A stretch of DNA of 64,000 nucleotides from NCBI RefSeq assembly GCF_907164915.1, contig NC_061862.1, forward strand, positions 63,614,228 through 63,678,227, given 5' to 3'. The notes below the pieces were generated by a model that worked only from the letters and a program-made list of their open reading frames with translations, did not search any database and was not told the DNA's origin. The position numbers and the translations under genes are program-made. The first letter of the stretch is position 1. Every line of letters begins with the position of its first letter. Origin of the DNA: Impatiens glandulifera. Its lineage: Eukaryota; Streptophyta; Magnoliopsida; Ericales; Balsaminaceae. Shown here one piece after another: positions 38,801 to 51,560 of the stretch.

Positions 38801-39806
38801 TCTTCAATTTGACGTCCCCCATGCCAACAATATCTAGTGGCTCACCATCTGCGAGATAAACTTTCCCATAGTTTCCAGCCACATAATTCTCCATTAATTC
38901 TTTGTGGGCAGTGGTGTGGAAAGACGCTCCTGAGTCCAAAACCCATGAATCTATCGGGCTATCAACAGACAGAAGTAACGCATCAGTGACAGATTCTGTA
39001 ACAACGTTGGCTGCATCATTTTTATCATCACCATTTTTCTTCGGTGCTTTGCAGTTCCTCTTTAAATGACCCTGTTTACCACAATTCTAGCACTCAAATG
39101 TCCGCCCAGACTTGGACTGACTCCTCCTGCTCCTTGACATAGATCTGCTCTTACCTCAGTTAAAATTTCTATCATTACCTCAACCCCTGTTTTCCACATT
39201 CAGAGTAGAACCTTTGAATGTTTCACCAGAATCAATTTTACGAACCTCTTCAGCAAGTATACGATCTCTAACTTCAACAAATTTCAGTTTAGCATTTCCA
39301 ACTGAATTACTAATTGCTGCCCTCATAGGTTCCCAACTATTTGGTAGAGATGCTAACAAAATCAGGGCACTAACTTCATCCCCAAAATCAATCTCAACAG
39401 ATAGCAATTGATTCACAATAGTATTGAATTTATTCAAATGAGTAGTGACAGAAGTACCATCAACCATTCTTAAGTAAAAGAGTCTTTTCATTAAGTGTAC
39501 CTTATTGTTAGCAGATGATTTCTCATACATATCAGAAAGAGCTTTCATCAGACCCATGGTGGTCTTCTCCTTTGCTACATTGTGAGCAACTGTCTTGGCT
39601 AGCGTCAATCGAACAACTCCCAAAATCTGTCTATCAAGGAGTTTCCATTCAGCTTCATCCATCTTCTCTTGTTTCTCACTCAAAGGAACATGAAGCTTCT
39701 TTCCATAGAGATAATCTTCAATCTGCATTCTCCAGAAGGCATAATCTGTCCCATCAAATCTTCTAATCCCATGTCCTATACTGTTCTCACTTGCCATCAT
39801 TTCCAA
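35889..39806 (-). pseudogene. gag-pol of the nested Copia, disabled by in-frame stops
   Basis: All four long blocks share one reading frame of about 1306 codons. Gag is at 39806-39180 (RRFDGTDYAFWRMQIEDYL). A zinc knuckle lies near 39095. Protease (MDSGASFHT) and integrase are at 38939-37758. Reverse transcriptase is at 37451-36252 (QMDVKTAFLHGDL, LLLYVDDMLI). RNase H is at 36242-35889 (CEAEYVA, ADMLTKAV). I see six in-frame stops: 39180, 39156, 39087 (inside the zinc knuckle, where an aromatic residue is usual), 37758, 37512 and 36252. No frameshift is needed. The integrase third catalytic residue, Glu in the NGV.ER motif, is Lys (codon at 38067-38069). The frame type is Tnt1-like. The element cannot move on its own. 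Confidence 0.9.
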
Positions 39807-39840
39807 CTCTCAAATCTAGCCTAGCTGCTCTGATACCAGT

Positions 39841-40206
39841 TGTTAGGATTTGTATCTCCTAAATCCTACCAGCTTGAAAATAATCTGTAAAAAACACAAG
39901 AAAGAAGAACACAAGAACACACAGATTTATAGTGGTTCACTCAAATTGAGCTACATCCACTTCAGCCACCACCAGATTTCACTATGAAGAAGAAGAATGA
40001 ATACAGAGTTTTTGCCTCACACTTTATCTCTCTAGAATTCTGTCTTAACCATGTAAACCCTTAATAATCACATATTTATAGGGTAAACATTAAGGTAATA
40101 AACCTAAATAACTTTGGTTAGGCCCAAGCCCAAAACCAAAAAAACCCAATAAAACTCTAATTAACAATGTAGAGTTTATTATAACTGTAGGCTCCATAAC
40201 TCAACA
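39841..40206 (-). repeat. 5' LTR of the nested Copia
   Basis: 366 bp, starts TGTTAGG and ends CTCAACA on the + strand, followed by the target-site copy aaatt. Confidence 0.93.
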
Positions 40207-40778
40207 AAATTTACCTACAATTGGACCGAGAAGCCAACGTGCTACTTTTTTGGCATCGTCACCATCAGCATCAAGGTGGAGAAAAGAATGGACGACTAGT
40301 TGATATCCATCTCCTTAGTTATGACCACCATTATTTCGAACCTTTCCAGGATGTAGGCATCGAATGACCCTACCCTCGCCTAGAGAGATTTGGAGACGAT
40401 GTCATTTAAGAGGCAAAACTCTAATTTGAGAAATTTATTCTTCCCATGAGTATCAACGGGAACTGAGACGTTTGAAAAGACCGTATGTATTTCCATTATA
40501 TCTTCAGTAGGGATAAGATTGAAGGTGGAAAGACCTTTCGCCGGAAGCCCAAAAACCTGTGCAAGTAGATCTTCAGATATAGAAACTTTGATCCTTTCAT
40601 CGTTGTTTGAACGGTGTCTTCGACCAACCTATCCGTCATAAAGAACTCACGAGCCTCTAGTTCATGAACTGTGAATGGACCTCCAAGGAACTTCTTCAAG
40701 TCGGAGGCTTCAAGGGTTTTGAACATGGCCACCAGCCAACAACCCAGAAGTATAGACCGATTCAAAGTCCACCTGCAT
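40207..40778 (-). pseudogene. Extra 3' ORF of the large Copia, N-terminal part
   Basis: Starts at an ATG (40776-40778) with MQVDFESV, then shifts frame into VAMFKTLEASDLKKFLGG and FTVHELEAREFF, and shifts again near 40560 (a frame with SEDLLAQVFGLPAKGL). This N-terminal pattern ('FESV...MF.ALE..GL..FLG...E..EFF') is one I recall from Copia-linked ORFs in asterid genomes. Its function is unknown. It continues at 35461 on the other side of the nested Copia. Confidence 0.6.
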
Positions 40779-41500
40779 TGTACTTTAAGCGAAGAAAGTC
40801 ATCTTTAGGGTTTAGAGATTAAACGATAAAGAAGAGTATTTGATTCTAGAGAGAAGACAGAGAGTTTTATGGTTTTTAAAACGCAAGGGAATAGTGAGAC
40901 GTTTTAGGAGTGTAGAGCACCCTTTATAAAATCTAACCGACACATGTCTTACAAGACATCATTAAAGAGTATGCACATGGTAATAAATCGTTATGCATGT
41001 AAGTCACGTTTTAATCATGACAAACACGTGTCTTCATGTTATTCGTTTTTTAAGATATTTATAAAATATTTATCTTATCTTAGAAATATTTTCCCTCCAA
41101 TTATTTTGAAAAGTGACCGTTCACTGTCTAAAGAGGGAATAAAACGACAGCGTATTGAATAAGATTAAGACAACTGTCTCATTTGGCTTAAGACGAGGCG
41201 TCTAAAGAGTACTTAGACAATCGACTGACTGTGCAGTCCACAAGCCTTGTATTTAAGCTATGTAAGATGTCTGTTCTAAAGGCATCTGCTGACTTATATA
41301 AACAGATGTGTCAGAAGACGTCTTCCTAACAACTTAGTGTACTACTATGCTGAAATTACAAGCTTCTTAAGCACGACCCGTCTGATGTACAATGTCATCA
41401 GACGTCTGTTCTTTCAGCACAATTGAGACGTCTGTCTTAACACGTCTGGATTATCAGCTTATTCAACAAATCCCCTCTAAATTTGTGCATACAAATTAAT
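40779..41500. other. Untranslated spacer of the large Copia
   Basis: Lies between RNase H and the extra ORF on the minus strand. It has several 'agacgtct' and 'agacgtctg' words at 41290-41460 and no ORF of note. Confidence 0.5.
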
Positions 41501-44500
41501 CTAATTTAAATCTAAAAGACCCAAAATATTTTTAAAGTAAGAAAACGTAGTCTTAGGGAGTGGTTTCGTAAAGATGTCGACCACTTGATGATCCATTGGC
41601 ACATATTCTAGCCGAATATGCTTTTGAACCACATGATTCCGAATAAAGTGATGACAAATATCGATATGCTTCATTCTAGAGTGCAAAACTGGATTATAGG
41701 TGTTCGCGATAGCGCTGGTGTTGTCACAAAATAACAGAGACTCGTCTGTCTGGATGCCAAAATATCTCAACTGTTGTTGAACCCACAACAGTTGAGCACA
41801 ACAGTTGCCTACGAAAGATATTCTGCTTCTGCTGTAGACGTGGCAATAGATGTGTACTTCTTGCTTAACTAAGAGATCAACCGATCACTAATGAACTAAC
41901 ACGTTCCACTAGTGCTCTTCCGATTGATCTAGCAACCTGCATAGTCTGCATCAGAGTAACTAATTAGGTTGAAAATGGAATCCTTCGGATACCACATTCC
42001 AACAGATTTAGTTCCCTTTAAATATTTCAAAATACACTTAGTAGCTATGTAATGAGATTGTTTAGGATTAACCTGTAATCTTTCGTAGACGCCGACAACA
42101 AACAAGATATCTGGCCGACTAATTGTTAGATATAGAAAAGATCCTACAATTCCTCGGTAGGCTGTGATGTCGACATTTTGGCCACCTTCATCCTAGTCCA
42201 ACTTGCTAGATGAGTTCATGGGTGTAGATGCAGATGAACAGGTCTCCATGCCGAATTTCTTTAGCAATTCCCTAGTATACTTCGCTTGATTGATGAAGAT
42301 GTCATCTTCAAGTTGACAAACTTGAAGACCAAGGAAACGTCAGCTCATCTATCATACTCATCTCAAACTTATCCTACATAAGTTTAGAAAACTTTTCACA
42401 TAATTTGGGGTTAGTTGACCCAAATATGATATCATCCACATAGATTCGAACAACCAATATATGTGAATTTTTAACAAATCTAAAAAGTTTTTTATCTACT
42501 ATGCTGATAATAAAATCATGCTCAAATAAAAAATTAGTCAAAGTGTCATACCAAGCTCTAGGAGCTTACTTAAGGTCATATATAGATTTATCTAATTTAA
42601 ATACATGATTAGGCAAAGAATGTTCTTGAAAGTCATGAGGTTGTTCAACATAAACATCTTCATTAACTATACCATTTAGAAAAATACTTTTAACATCCAT
42701 TTGATATACTTTGAAATTTTTAAAAGCTGCATAAGCTAGGAAGATTCTGATAGCTTCATGTTTAGCTACATGGGCGAATGACTCCTCAAAGTTAATTCCT
42801 TCATCCTATCTATATCCTTGAGCTACCAATCTGACTTTATTTCTCACAACTAAGCCATCTTCACTTAGTTTGTTTCTAAAAACTCATCTAGTTCCAATAA
42901 CAAATTAATCATCTAGTCTTGGAGTTAGATGCCAAACTTTATTTCTTTCAAACTGATTTAGTTCTTCTTACATAACGTTGATCCAATCTAGATCAAGCAA
43001 CGCATCATCAATTTTCTTAGGTTCAATTTGAGAAATAAAAGTAGAGTTTGTAATTCATTAATTAGTTGATTTCTAGTTCTAAGAGGTGCATTAGGGTTAC
43101 CTATTATTAATTCAGGTGGGTGGTTTCTGTTCCATCTAAAGTTCGTCCCAGAGGGTCAGCCGTCTAGTCAACTGGTTCCGCAACATCCAAACTATCAACA
43201 ACCTACTGACTTATAGTCTGGCTGTTTGGTTGAGCATCAACCAGATCGGCTGCTGATCAGACGAGCTATTTTTGATGATCCGGACTTCATCGTCACTATC
43301 AGATTGAAGATTAACAACTTCCAACTTATTAGCAACTTTAATGATTTCATTAGAATTATTTTCAACAGATTCATTAAAAACGATATGGGTAGATTCTTCA
43401 TCAGTTAGAGTTTGTTTATTAAATACTCTATAGGCTTAACTAACTAAAGAATAGCCTAACATTATGTCAACATCTGTTTTAGCATCAAAAGTAGTCAAAT
43501 GATTTTTGCCATTGTTATGAATAAAACACTTACATCCAAATATTCTAAAATATGAAATTTTAGGAACTTTACCATAAAAGATTTCGTAAGGTGTTTTATT
43601 AAAACGTTTATTAACCATTGATCTATTTTGAGTATAGCATGTTGTGTTTATGGCTTCTGCCCATATTTTTTGAGAAACACCAGAATTAGTTAGCATTGAC
43701 CTAGCTGTTTCCTTCAGTGTTATGTTCCTCCTTTTAGCAATGCCATTTTCCCGTGGAGTTCTAGCACTAGACAACTAGTGTCTAATATCGAAATCATCAA
43801 GGAAAGAAGACATACTTCTGTTTATAAATTCAGTTCCTCTATCACTTCTAATCTTTATAATACTTAAAGATTTTTCATTTTTTAGTCTTCTAAGGATCTT
43901 AATCAATATTTTAACAGTTTGATCCTTAGATACTAAAAATATTAACCAAGTGAATTTAGAATAATCATCAATAATGACAAGGGTGTATCTCATTCCTCCT
44001 AAACTAGTTAGTAGAATTGGACTAAACAGATTTATAAGCAATAGTTCCAGACACCTGTCGGATTGGATATTCCCTTTGTTTTAAAAAGTTGATCTAACCT
44101 ATTTTCCCATTTGACAAGCAGGACATACGTACCTTATCTTTAGAAAACTTCAGTTTTAGTAGTCAAGTTACTAAATCTTTTGAACATATGTTGTTAATGA
44201 TTTTTAAAATTAAGATGATTTAGTCTTTTATGCCATAACCAAATATGATTATTCTTAGCTATGATGCAAACGGGATCAAACGTCTTATGTTTCCAGTTCA
44301 TCTTATATGAATTTCCTATTCTACTTCCTGTCAACAGAGTGTTCCCCTACTGATCTTTAACAAGACATGCATGTTTTTGAAAATCTACCGTGTAATCGTT
44401 ATCACACATTTCACTTATGCTAATCAAGTTATAACATAGATTTTCTACTAACAACACATTATTAATAGTAAGATTACTGTGCATAATCTTACCCTTACCC

Positions 44501-46518
44501 ACGATTTTACCTTTGCTGTTATCGCCAAATGTGATCTTAGGTCCTGTGCACTTTGTTATTTCAGTCAGTAGTCGACTATTGCTTGTCATGTGTTTGAAGC
44601 AACCGCTGTCCAGATACCAAACAAAGTCTTCTAGACAGCTGTCCTGAATTACCTACAAATATACATATTTACAGCTTTGGTACCCACATTCACTTGGATC
44701 CGTAGTTAATCAGTCCCTTAGGAATCCATATTTGGGTTATTTTTATGGATTTCCCATTTTGTGTGGTTAGTAATGCAAATGATTTAGATTTGACAGACGT
44801 CTTCCTACCTACTGTTGATCCCTTGAGTACTTTAGAAGATGAGTTTTGACAAAAACTTCTTGACTTTCTGTCAAGTTTTTATTTGCCAGACCTGCTGACT
44901 GCCTTTTTTTGGGCTTTAGCCAGCTTGACTTTTTGTCAATTGGCTTAACATACTTAAGTTCATCTTTTAAAGTTGAGTTATCACATCTGTGATTAGTTCC
45001 ACTGTTAGTTAAATGTCCCTTGACAAAACTTATGGGTTTAAGCTCGCATTTTACTAGGTTCAACTTTTTGTTGGACTCATCTGGGATACCATTATCAAAT
45101 CCTAGACTGGATTTGTATCCGACATGCCTTTGCTGACTGATCAGCTGTTTGACGGTGTCTCCAGATTTTGTCGAAGAACTAACCACGTAGTTTAACAGAA
45201 AGAGAGCTCGATTATTTTCAACAGAAAGAGTTTGAATTGTTTCCTTGAGCTTCTCATTCTCAAATGAGAGCTCGGTTATTTTCAAAATTTCTTGTTCAGT
45301 GTTTTGAGATGAGGAAGTGATGTCAGTTTTGTTTTTTTAAATTTATTTCATTAAAAGAGTCTAACAGCTTCTTGTACTCAATGACCATGTCATTGAGTGT
45401 AATAGTTAAGTTATCTCTTGTGAACTCGTCAGACGATAAGTCAAATACCTCAGTGTCATCATCCATGAAGCATCTAACGGCTTCATCTTCACTTTCTCTT
45501 GATGAGTTGTCATCTGAATCACTATCAGCCCACTTGCTCTTACTCTCCTCAGCCAGCAGAGCTTTTTGATCATTCTTATTCTTCTTATCATAAGGCTTCT
45601 TATCATCCCTCTTGGACTTTCTACAGTCCGCCTTGAAGTGACCTGATTTGTCATAGTTGAAGCACTTCAAGTTAGATTTGGAGTCATTTTTATAATAACT
45701 ATTATTAGAATTAGAGTTAGAATGAGTCTTCTTCATGAATTTTCCAAACTTCTTGACGAAGAGTGACATAACATCGCTATTGATCTACTCAGCAGACTTC
45801 GTAGCTATCGCGGCAGGTGGTCATTCAGCTGTCACCAACGCTTTTGTTGTGACGGATGTGGATGGCTCCTCTTCATTACTTGAGTTTATTTCAAACTCAT
45901 ATGCTTTCAGATCGACGAACATGTCATGCAGCTCAATCTTATTGAGATATTTGGATTCCCTCATCGCCATTGTTTTGATGTCTCATTCTCTGGGCAGAGC
46001 TCTCATGACTTTGATGACAACATCTCTGTTGTTATATATCTTTCCCAGAGTGGAGAGCTCAATGACAATGCTGCTGAATCTTTCATCAAATTCAGTCATT
46101 TTCTCTCCAGGACACATCTTGATGTTGTCAAACTTCGGTGTGGCAACCATCAACTTATTTTCTTTTGTTTGGTCGTTGCATTCACAAACTTGAGTCATCT
46201 TCTCCAAAATTTCTTTGGAAGTGGAACATGACTTGATCTTGCTGAACATGTTCTTATCAAGAGTTTTTTGAAAATGTCTGGCCACATTGTCGAGGTTGGC
46301 CTTCCTCTTGTCTTCAACAGTACACTCATATCTTGGTTTCTCCTTCATCTCAAGAGCACCATCAGTTGAAGTTGTGGCCGTGCTAACATAAGGTATATCT
46401 TCATTGGATCGTTAGTGATGACATACCACATATCATCTTCTCGAGCATCCAAATGAGTAATCTTCCATTCATCATAATCTTCCTTTAAGAACATTGAGAT
46501 TTTGTTTAGGATAGACAT
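41501..46518 (-). pseudogene. gag-pol of the large SIRE-like Copia
   Basis: Broken by stops and shifts but complete in order. The gag start is at 46518 (MSILNKISMF). A UBN2-type gag follows at 46348-45983 (DEFDERFS-like, KVMRALPRE). The zinc knuckle near 45640 has its second Cys replaced (CFNYDKSGHFKADC). Next are a coiled-coil region at 45285-44809, the pre-integrase region at 44589-44347, and integrase at 44041-43436 (IIDDYSKFTW, RSDRGTEF; the catalytic Glu is Lys at 43733-43735). Reverse transcriptase is at about 42900-42300 (RIYVDDIIFG), with stops at 42806, 42566 and 42374. RNase H is at 41788-41501 (FCDNTSAI, DIFTKPLP). Several stops sit where Gln is usual, consistent with C-to-T changes. 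Confidence 0.85.
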
Positions 46519-46556
46519 AATTCAGGTATCTGTTTTGCCTGAGAATAGAAAACTAA

Positions 46557-46570
46557 GCTCTGATATCACT
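46557..46570 (-). promoter_or_regulatory. Primer-binding site of the large Copia
   Basis: On the minus strand agtgatatcagagc follows the LTR end. It matches the initiator-Met site ggtatcagagc except for one base. The intact version (gtggtatcagag) is preserved in the duplicate at 58120-58133. Confidence 0.75.
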
Positions 46571-47733
46571 TGTTAGGATCGACGACAACAATAGAAGGGG
46601 GTTGAATATTGTTGCACTAATTATCACTTTCAATTCAATTTTAATCCTGTTAAAGATGAAAATTTGTTTCTATTCATCACAAATCGTCGCAAACTCTTGA
46701 ACAGATTTAAGTGCGGAATGTGCTTGCTAGATTTGAAGCGGCAAATGCAAGACTGTAATATGCAGTAAGTAATGACACAAGAGTTTTATTGATGTTTGGA
46801 GATAAAACTCCTACTTCACACATTCTTCTGTTTCCAGAAGAATTTTCACTAGAAGACTTTGATTGTATAGCGACAACACAAACCCAGTCAGACCACAGGA
46901 CTTAACAACTGCCTGTTTCTAAACTCCTAGCTATCACTCACTCTTGAACATACAACGTTTTGTTCAACTTATAATACTAAAAATACACTCAGGTATAACT
47001 GTAAACAATAGCTCAACTTAGCTTAGAGAATTACAAAATAATCTTAGAGAGAGTAGTCACAACGCTAAGAAATTCGGAAGTCGTGCGGGAGCTCGCTCGT
47101 CGTTGTACTCTGATCACCTTTTATAATGAAGTCATAGAAACGGTTGAATTTGTCTCTTGGATATGTGTCAACTTTCTGATGGATGTATTCCAGGTGTATG
47201 GGATAGTACATAAGAATATATTCGTTGGAACGTGGCGTACTGGATTGTACTTTAGAATTTTCGGTAGAACGTGGTGTACTGGAAGGTACAACGCATGCTA
47301 GTGGAATTATTGTGAACGTGGTAGTAATGCAATTTTGGCGTTTTAAGCTGACTTGGCAATTGGCTTATAGCGAACGCTGATGTTCACTATGATGATGAGC
47401 TATGCAGATAAGCAGACGCTTCTTCTAACGAATGCTGAAGCAATGCGTCTGCTGGCGCTTCTTCAGTTCGCTGCTGAAGCAAGGCGTCTGAACGCGCTTC
47501 TTCAGGCTGCTACTGAAGCAAGGCGTTTGCTCGCGCTTCTTCAGGCGCTGCTGAAGCAAGGCGTTTGAAGGCGCTTCTTTAGGCTGCTGCCGAAGCAAGG
47601 CGTCTACTGAGCTGTACGTATCTGCGCATTAAACATTTGCACAACATAGTTTGTTCATGAACACATCATTAAAACTATGTTGTATTAATTAAACTTATTT
47701 TTATTCAAATTAATTTTAATCGATTAACACATT
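46571..47733 (-). repeat. 5' LTR of the large Copia, inner part (split by insertion)
   Basis: Starts TGTTAGGATCG on the + strand. The minus-strand TATAAAAG motif is at 47118-47125. The LTR is cut at 47733 by the long-LTR element and resumes at 52381-52444. The two pieces together make about 1.23 kb. Confidence 0.88.
47417..47610. repeat. 39-bp minisatellite in LTR U3, 5 units
   Basis: Same unit as 31988-32492. One unit has a 1-bp deletion near 47548. Confidence 0.88.
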
Positions 47734-47943
47734 TGTAAGCATGAAAATTTGACTTACCCTATTTTCAAAATAATATGATTATGTTTAATAATATTAAAAC
47801 AATATTTTGGATTTTTATATTCAAAATAACTTAAAAAAGGAATTGAAACCTAATTAAGGATTAATTATTGTGATAATTAAACCTTAATTAAGGAAACTTT
47901 CCAAAATTTCAAAAATAATTTGAGGATAAAATATTTGTACATA

Positions 47944-49205
47944 TGTTAGGATCGGGATTGCCGATAGGGGACCGGGGTCCAGCTAAAGGTAATTGCTTAC
48001 AACAACAACACACACAACACACTGGAACTAATCTGGTTAAAGATTATAACCACTCTTAACACTACGTAGATTGTTACAGACTCTTGAATTGAGTTCAAGG
48101 GCGGAAATGTCTGTTTCAATCTGAAGCAACTCATACAATTCGGTTTGGAAGGTGTTAGGAGAAATCGGTTTGAATGAGGGGAGAAAGTCAGTTCGGTTTG
48201 AATTAAGGGGAAGCCTGTTCGGTTTAAGTGAATATTGTTTCTGTTTGGTTAGAGTAAGTAAGCCAGAATATAAAATGAAAGAATGCAAGACAAATTTTTA
48301 TGGTTGTTCGGAGTTGAATCTCATACGTCACCCCTTCTTCTCAAATAGTGAGAAGGATATTCACTAACTAGAATATTCAATCAATCACACTCCGATCGAG
48401 TCTTATTTACTGCTCGTCGGTTACACCACTCACACAATGATGTAATACTTTTACACAAGGTAAAATACACACAGAATTCTAAACAAACTCAAGAATCTCA
48501 ATTAGTATTCAAGGTCGCGCGTAAAGTTCGTCTTGTTATATGATCGCACTGTTCTCTCTTTTCTTCAGCACTATTAGGCTTCTATTTATAAGAGAAATAT
48601 GACAAAGATTATATTTCTCTCTCTGTTTGATTGGTCATCTAAAGCCATACCGGTCAGGATCAGGTGGCGTGCACGCCTTGCCATTTTTGACACCTGACAA
48701 ACATGCATTAGCCGGCCGCCTGTTTCAGAAGATTGTTTGTGATCTTGGATAATTAGTAATCATTCCTTTTGTTGCATGCTTCTGATTCGGATCCTTCCTC
48801 TGTGTATTAAAAAAGGAATACTCATTACATCATCTTCACAGATTTCATCATTTTGAATGATTTTTCCGTTGGCCTTAAGATCTTCGATATATTGAGCCAG
48901 CCGGAAATGATGCTTCTTATGGTTTTGTTTTCAGCCGATCCGGTGAGGGGAGACAAACCGGTTTACTTGAAGTCAATCTGGTTTACTTGATTATGTCCAG
49001 ATCATGTTAACAGAAAGTCTCAACCGGTTCGGTGCGGCCTGAGCTGTACCTGCATAAAAGAGTTTGAAGTTGATTAATTACTTTGGACGGTTTTAACTTA
49101 CTTTAATTTTTCTAACAATTTCTTCCTTTTTGATTATTTTGAATAAATATTCAAAACTTGTAAGTGTTGCCGGTTTGAAAATTGACTTACTTAATTTTTC
49201 TAACA
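47944..49205 (-). mobile_element. Short LTR element (near-solo LTR) nested in the long-LTR element
   Basis: TGTTAGGATCGGG...TTTTTCTAACA, flanked by the 5-bp duplication acata at 47939-47943 and 49206-49210. A minus-strand TATA motif (TATAAATAG) lies near 48592-48600. The terminal words match the SIRE-like Copia LTR, so it is a related family. A second internal LTR-like end (tttttctaaca at about 49112) followed by a polypurine-like tract shows that about 90 bp of internal sequence is retained. Confidence 0.75.
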
Positions 49206-50402
49206 ACATATTTTATCCAAATTAGACCAAGGAAGGGGTTAAAAATATTTAATTAGAATTTATTCATAATTTATGTTTAATTTATGACTTAAACCAATTA
49301 AAGAAAATACCCTAAAATTCCCAAAAATTCCCCAAAAAAATAAAACATGATCATAATTGTTATTATGAATCTAGAAATATTTTTTGTGAAATTTTTGGTG
49401 AAAAATGGATTTTAAAGGAATTAAATTCGATTTTTAATAACCTTTTAAATAAAATTTAAAATTGCATAATCATGTGTGATTGATTTTATGTTTAAACTTT
49501 GCAGCAGGATCTTGGACCATGATGAGCGCCCAGATCTCATCTGACAGCCCAGAGCGCGCTAGAAATCCAGCTATAGCAGAACCACGCGCACGCGCCCGTA
49601 CCGGATCAACTAATAGGACAAACTAACCCCGTTAGTAGACCAGGCTAACCGCTAACGGAACCAGACAGATCTCGGTGTTCCATTACTCAAAACGACGGCG
49701 TTTTGTTCATCTTCTTCGCTGGGATGTAGGGGTTGCCAGATTCGCGATCATCGTCAGCGTACAACCTTCCAAAAGCTCTAGATTCGGCCACAAGTGATCA
49801 AATCCGTTGATTTCTTTGCCTACAAGTTCCTATCGTCAGCGCCTACATTTCCCCCTTATCCTCCAGCCATATCCCGCTGTAGATATGGCTGCTAGTTGCC
49901 GGATAGGATTTTAGTGATAAGAACGTCGGCGATCAAAATCAATTCGAATTGGCTTTCTACAGCTGACCTATCCACCCTATAAATACTCCCCTATCATCCT
50001 AATACCAATCCATCAAACAATAACTGCAAATTACACATCAAATCGCCCCGATCGAAGACCTGCAATTTCCGACCAAGAACAGTTTTCCGCAAAACTTTCT
50101 CCGGTGAGCCAAGCTTCGATCCAGACTTCTGGATCACTTCCAACACTGCCCAGGAATGTTTTCCAGCTGGTGGTATGATTCCAGAGGCCTTGATTTTCGA
50201 TTTGTAATTAAAAATTTTGAATGTTTTCAAATTTTCTTGTATGGTCGGTTTGATCTTGTTATGAACGTTGATTATGTAATTTATTTGTTAAGAATAGTTC
50301 TATATATCATATATATGCTTTCTGTTGAAAGAAGATAGATCAAATCTCCATGAATCAAAAATTTCAGAAAATTAACTTGAAAACTGGATTTTTTGAAATC
50401 TT

Positions 50403-50890
50403 GTGTTCTTGGGTTAAACTCGAATTTTTTGGTTCAAGAAGTTGCTATACATGTTTGTATACATATTTGAATGATTTCCAAACAACTGTAATCTAGTTTG
50501 ATCAAACTGAAATTTGAGGAAAAAAAGCTTGAAATTTTGGATTTTAAAAATTCTTTGTTCTTGCTTTTAATCCAATCTTGTTGATTCAATTAGTTATATT
50601 ACATGTTTATAAACATCTTTGGATGGTTTCTAAGTAACTGTAATCATGTTTTGATCATGTTTGATCAAAATGAAATTTTGAAAAGAAAAAAAAAGGTTTA
50701 AAAAACTGGACTTTTGAAATTTCGTGTTCTTGCTTCTAAGTTGGATTTGTTGATTCAATTAGTAGCTATACATGTTTGTTAACATGTAGGGATGAATTCC
50801 AAGTGATGTTTGATCAAATTTGGTTTTTGAAAAAAAGTTAGATTTTGATTCAATCTTCAAAAACCATTTTAATGATGTAATTATGTTCTT
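50403..50890 (+). repeat. Tandem repeat, about 160-bp unit, three copies
   Basis: Units start with tgttcttg at 50403, 50556, 50725 and (partial) 50884. Each contains 'ttgattcaattagt', 'tatacatgtttgt.aacat' and 'tgtttgatcaaa'. Lies in the leader part of the long-LTR element. Confidence 0.75.
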
Positions 50891-51169
50891 GTTTTTGTAT
50901 GGATTAACTATATTCATCATTTCAAAGCTAATGGAACAAAAATCAGGCATTGAAATGGCCTAATTTAAAAGATCACAAAATTTGACATAGAAATGATGTT
51001 TTTTAAATTGATCCTCTTATGATCTTCAAAATCGTGATTTATGTTAGGGCTTTTGTTCTTCGTGATCATATTAACCTACTGCAACTTATGGATTATGATT
51101 TGGACATCCCAATCAAAAGTTATGGCCTTCTGAAATTTCAGACCAAAACAAGAACACCCGATCCTGGAA

Positions 51170-51560
51170 TTTTGCCTTAGGACCGAGAAAACTTGTCCAG
51201 GACCGTGTCGCCCGACCGAGGAACCGCCCAGGACCGTGAACTTAGGACCTAGAGAATTGACTTAAGACCGACAAAGCTAACCTAGACCAAACTAACCTAG
51301 GACAGACCTTTCCACTTGACCTAGGATTGACCTTGACACTTAACCTAGGACCAACAATTAAGCCTAGCCTCATCTTAACCTAGGACAAACCCTAAGCCCT
51401 AGTCTAGGATCAAACCCCCACTTAGCCTAAAACCGTTATAGCCTTAGGCCTAAGTCCGAACCCTCACTATAGATTGAACCTCTCAAACCCTACTAAGCCT
51501 AGATTGACAAGATCAGAGACGAATCTAGGATTTAATCCTTAGGCCAGTTTGGTTCCAATT
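51170..51560 (+). repeat. Degenerate short-word array (GGACCGAG/CCTAGGAC-like)
   Basis: Irregular repeats of 'aggaccg' and 'cctagga'. Counterpart of 28660-29110. Confidence 0.65.

Larger units (their letters stand above)
35462..40206 (-). mobile_element. Complete nested Ty1/Copia retrotransposon
   Basis: LTRs at 35462-35826 and 39841-40206 flank a gag-pol region of about 4 kb. The initiator-Met primer site reads TGGTATCAGAGC on the minus strand just inside the upper LTR (39826-39837). A polypurine tract (aagtgggagat) adjoins the lower one (35827-35838). Flanks aagtt (35457-35461) and aaatt (40207-40211) are a 5-bp target-site duplication with one change. The LTRs differ by roughly 17 substitutions in 365 bp by eye, about 95% identity. 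It lies in the extra ORF of the surrounding Copia. Confidence 0.93.

Noticed and set aside
47380..47568. Leucine/alanine-rich ORF of 62 codons
   Set aside because: It is the 39-bp LTR minisatellite read in frame. Unit length divisible by three keeps it open.
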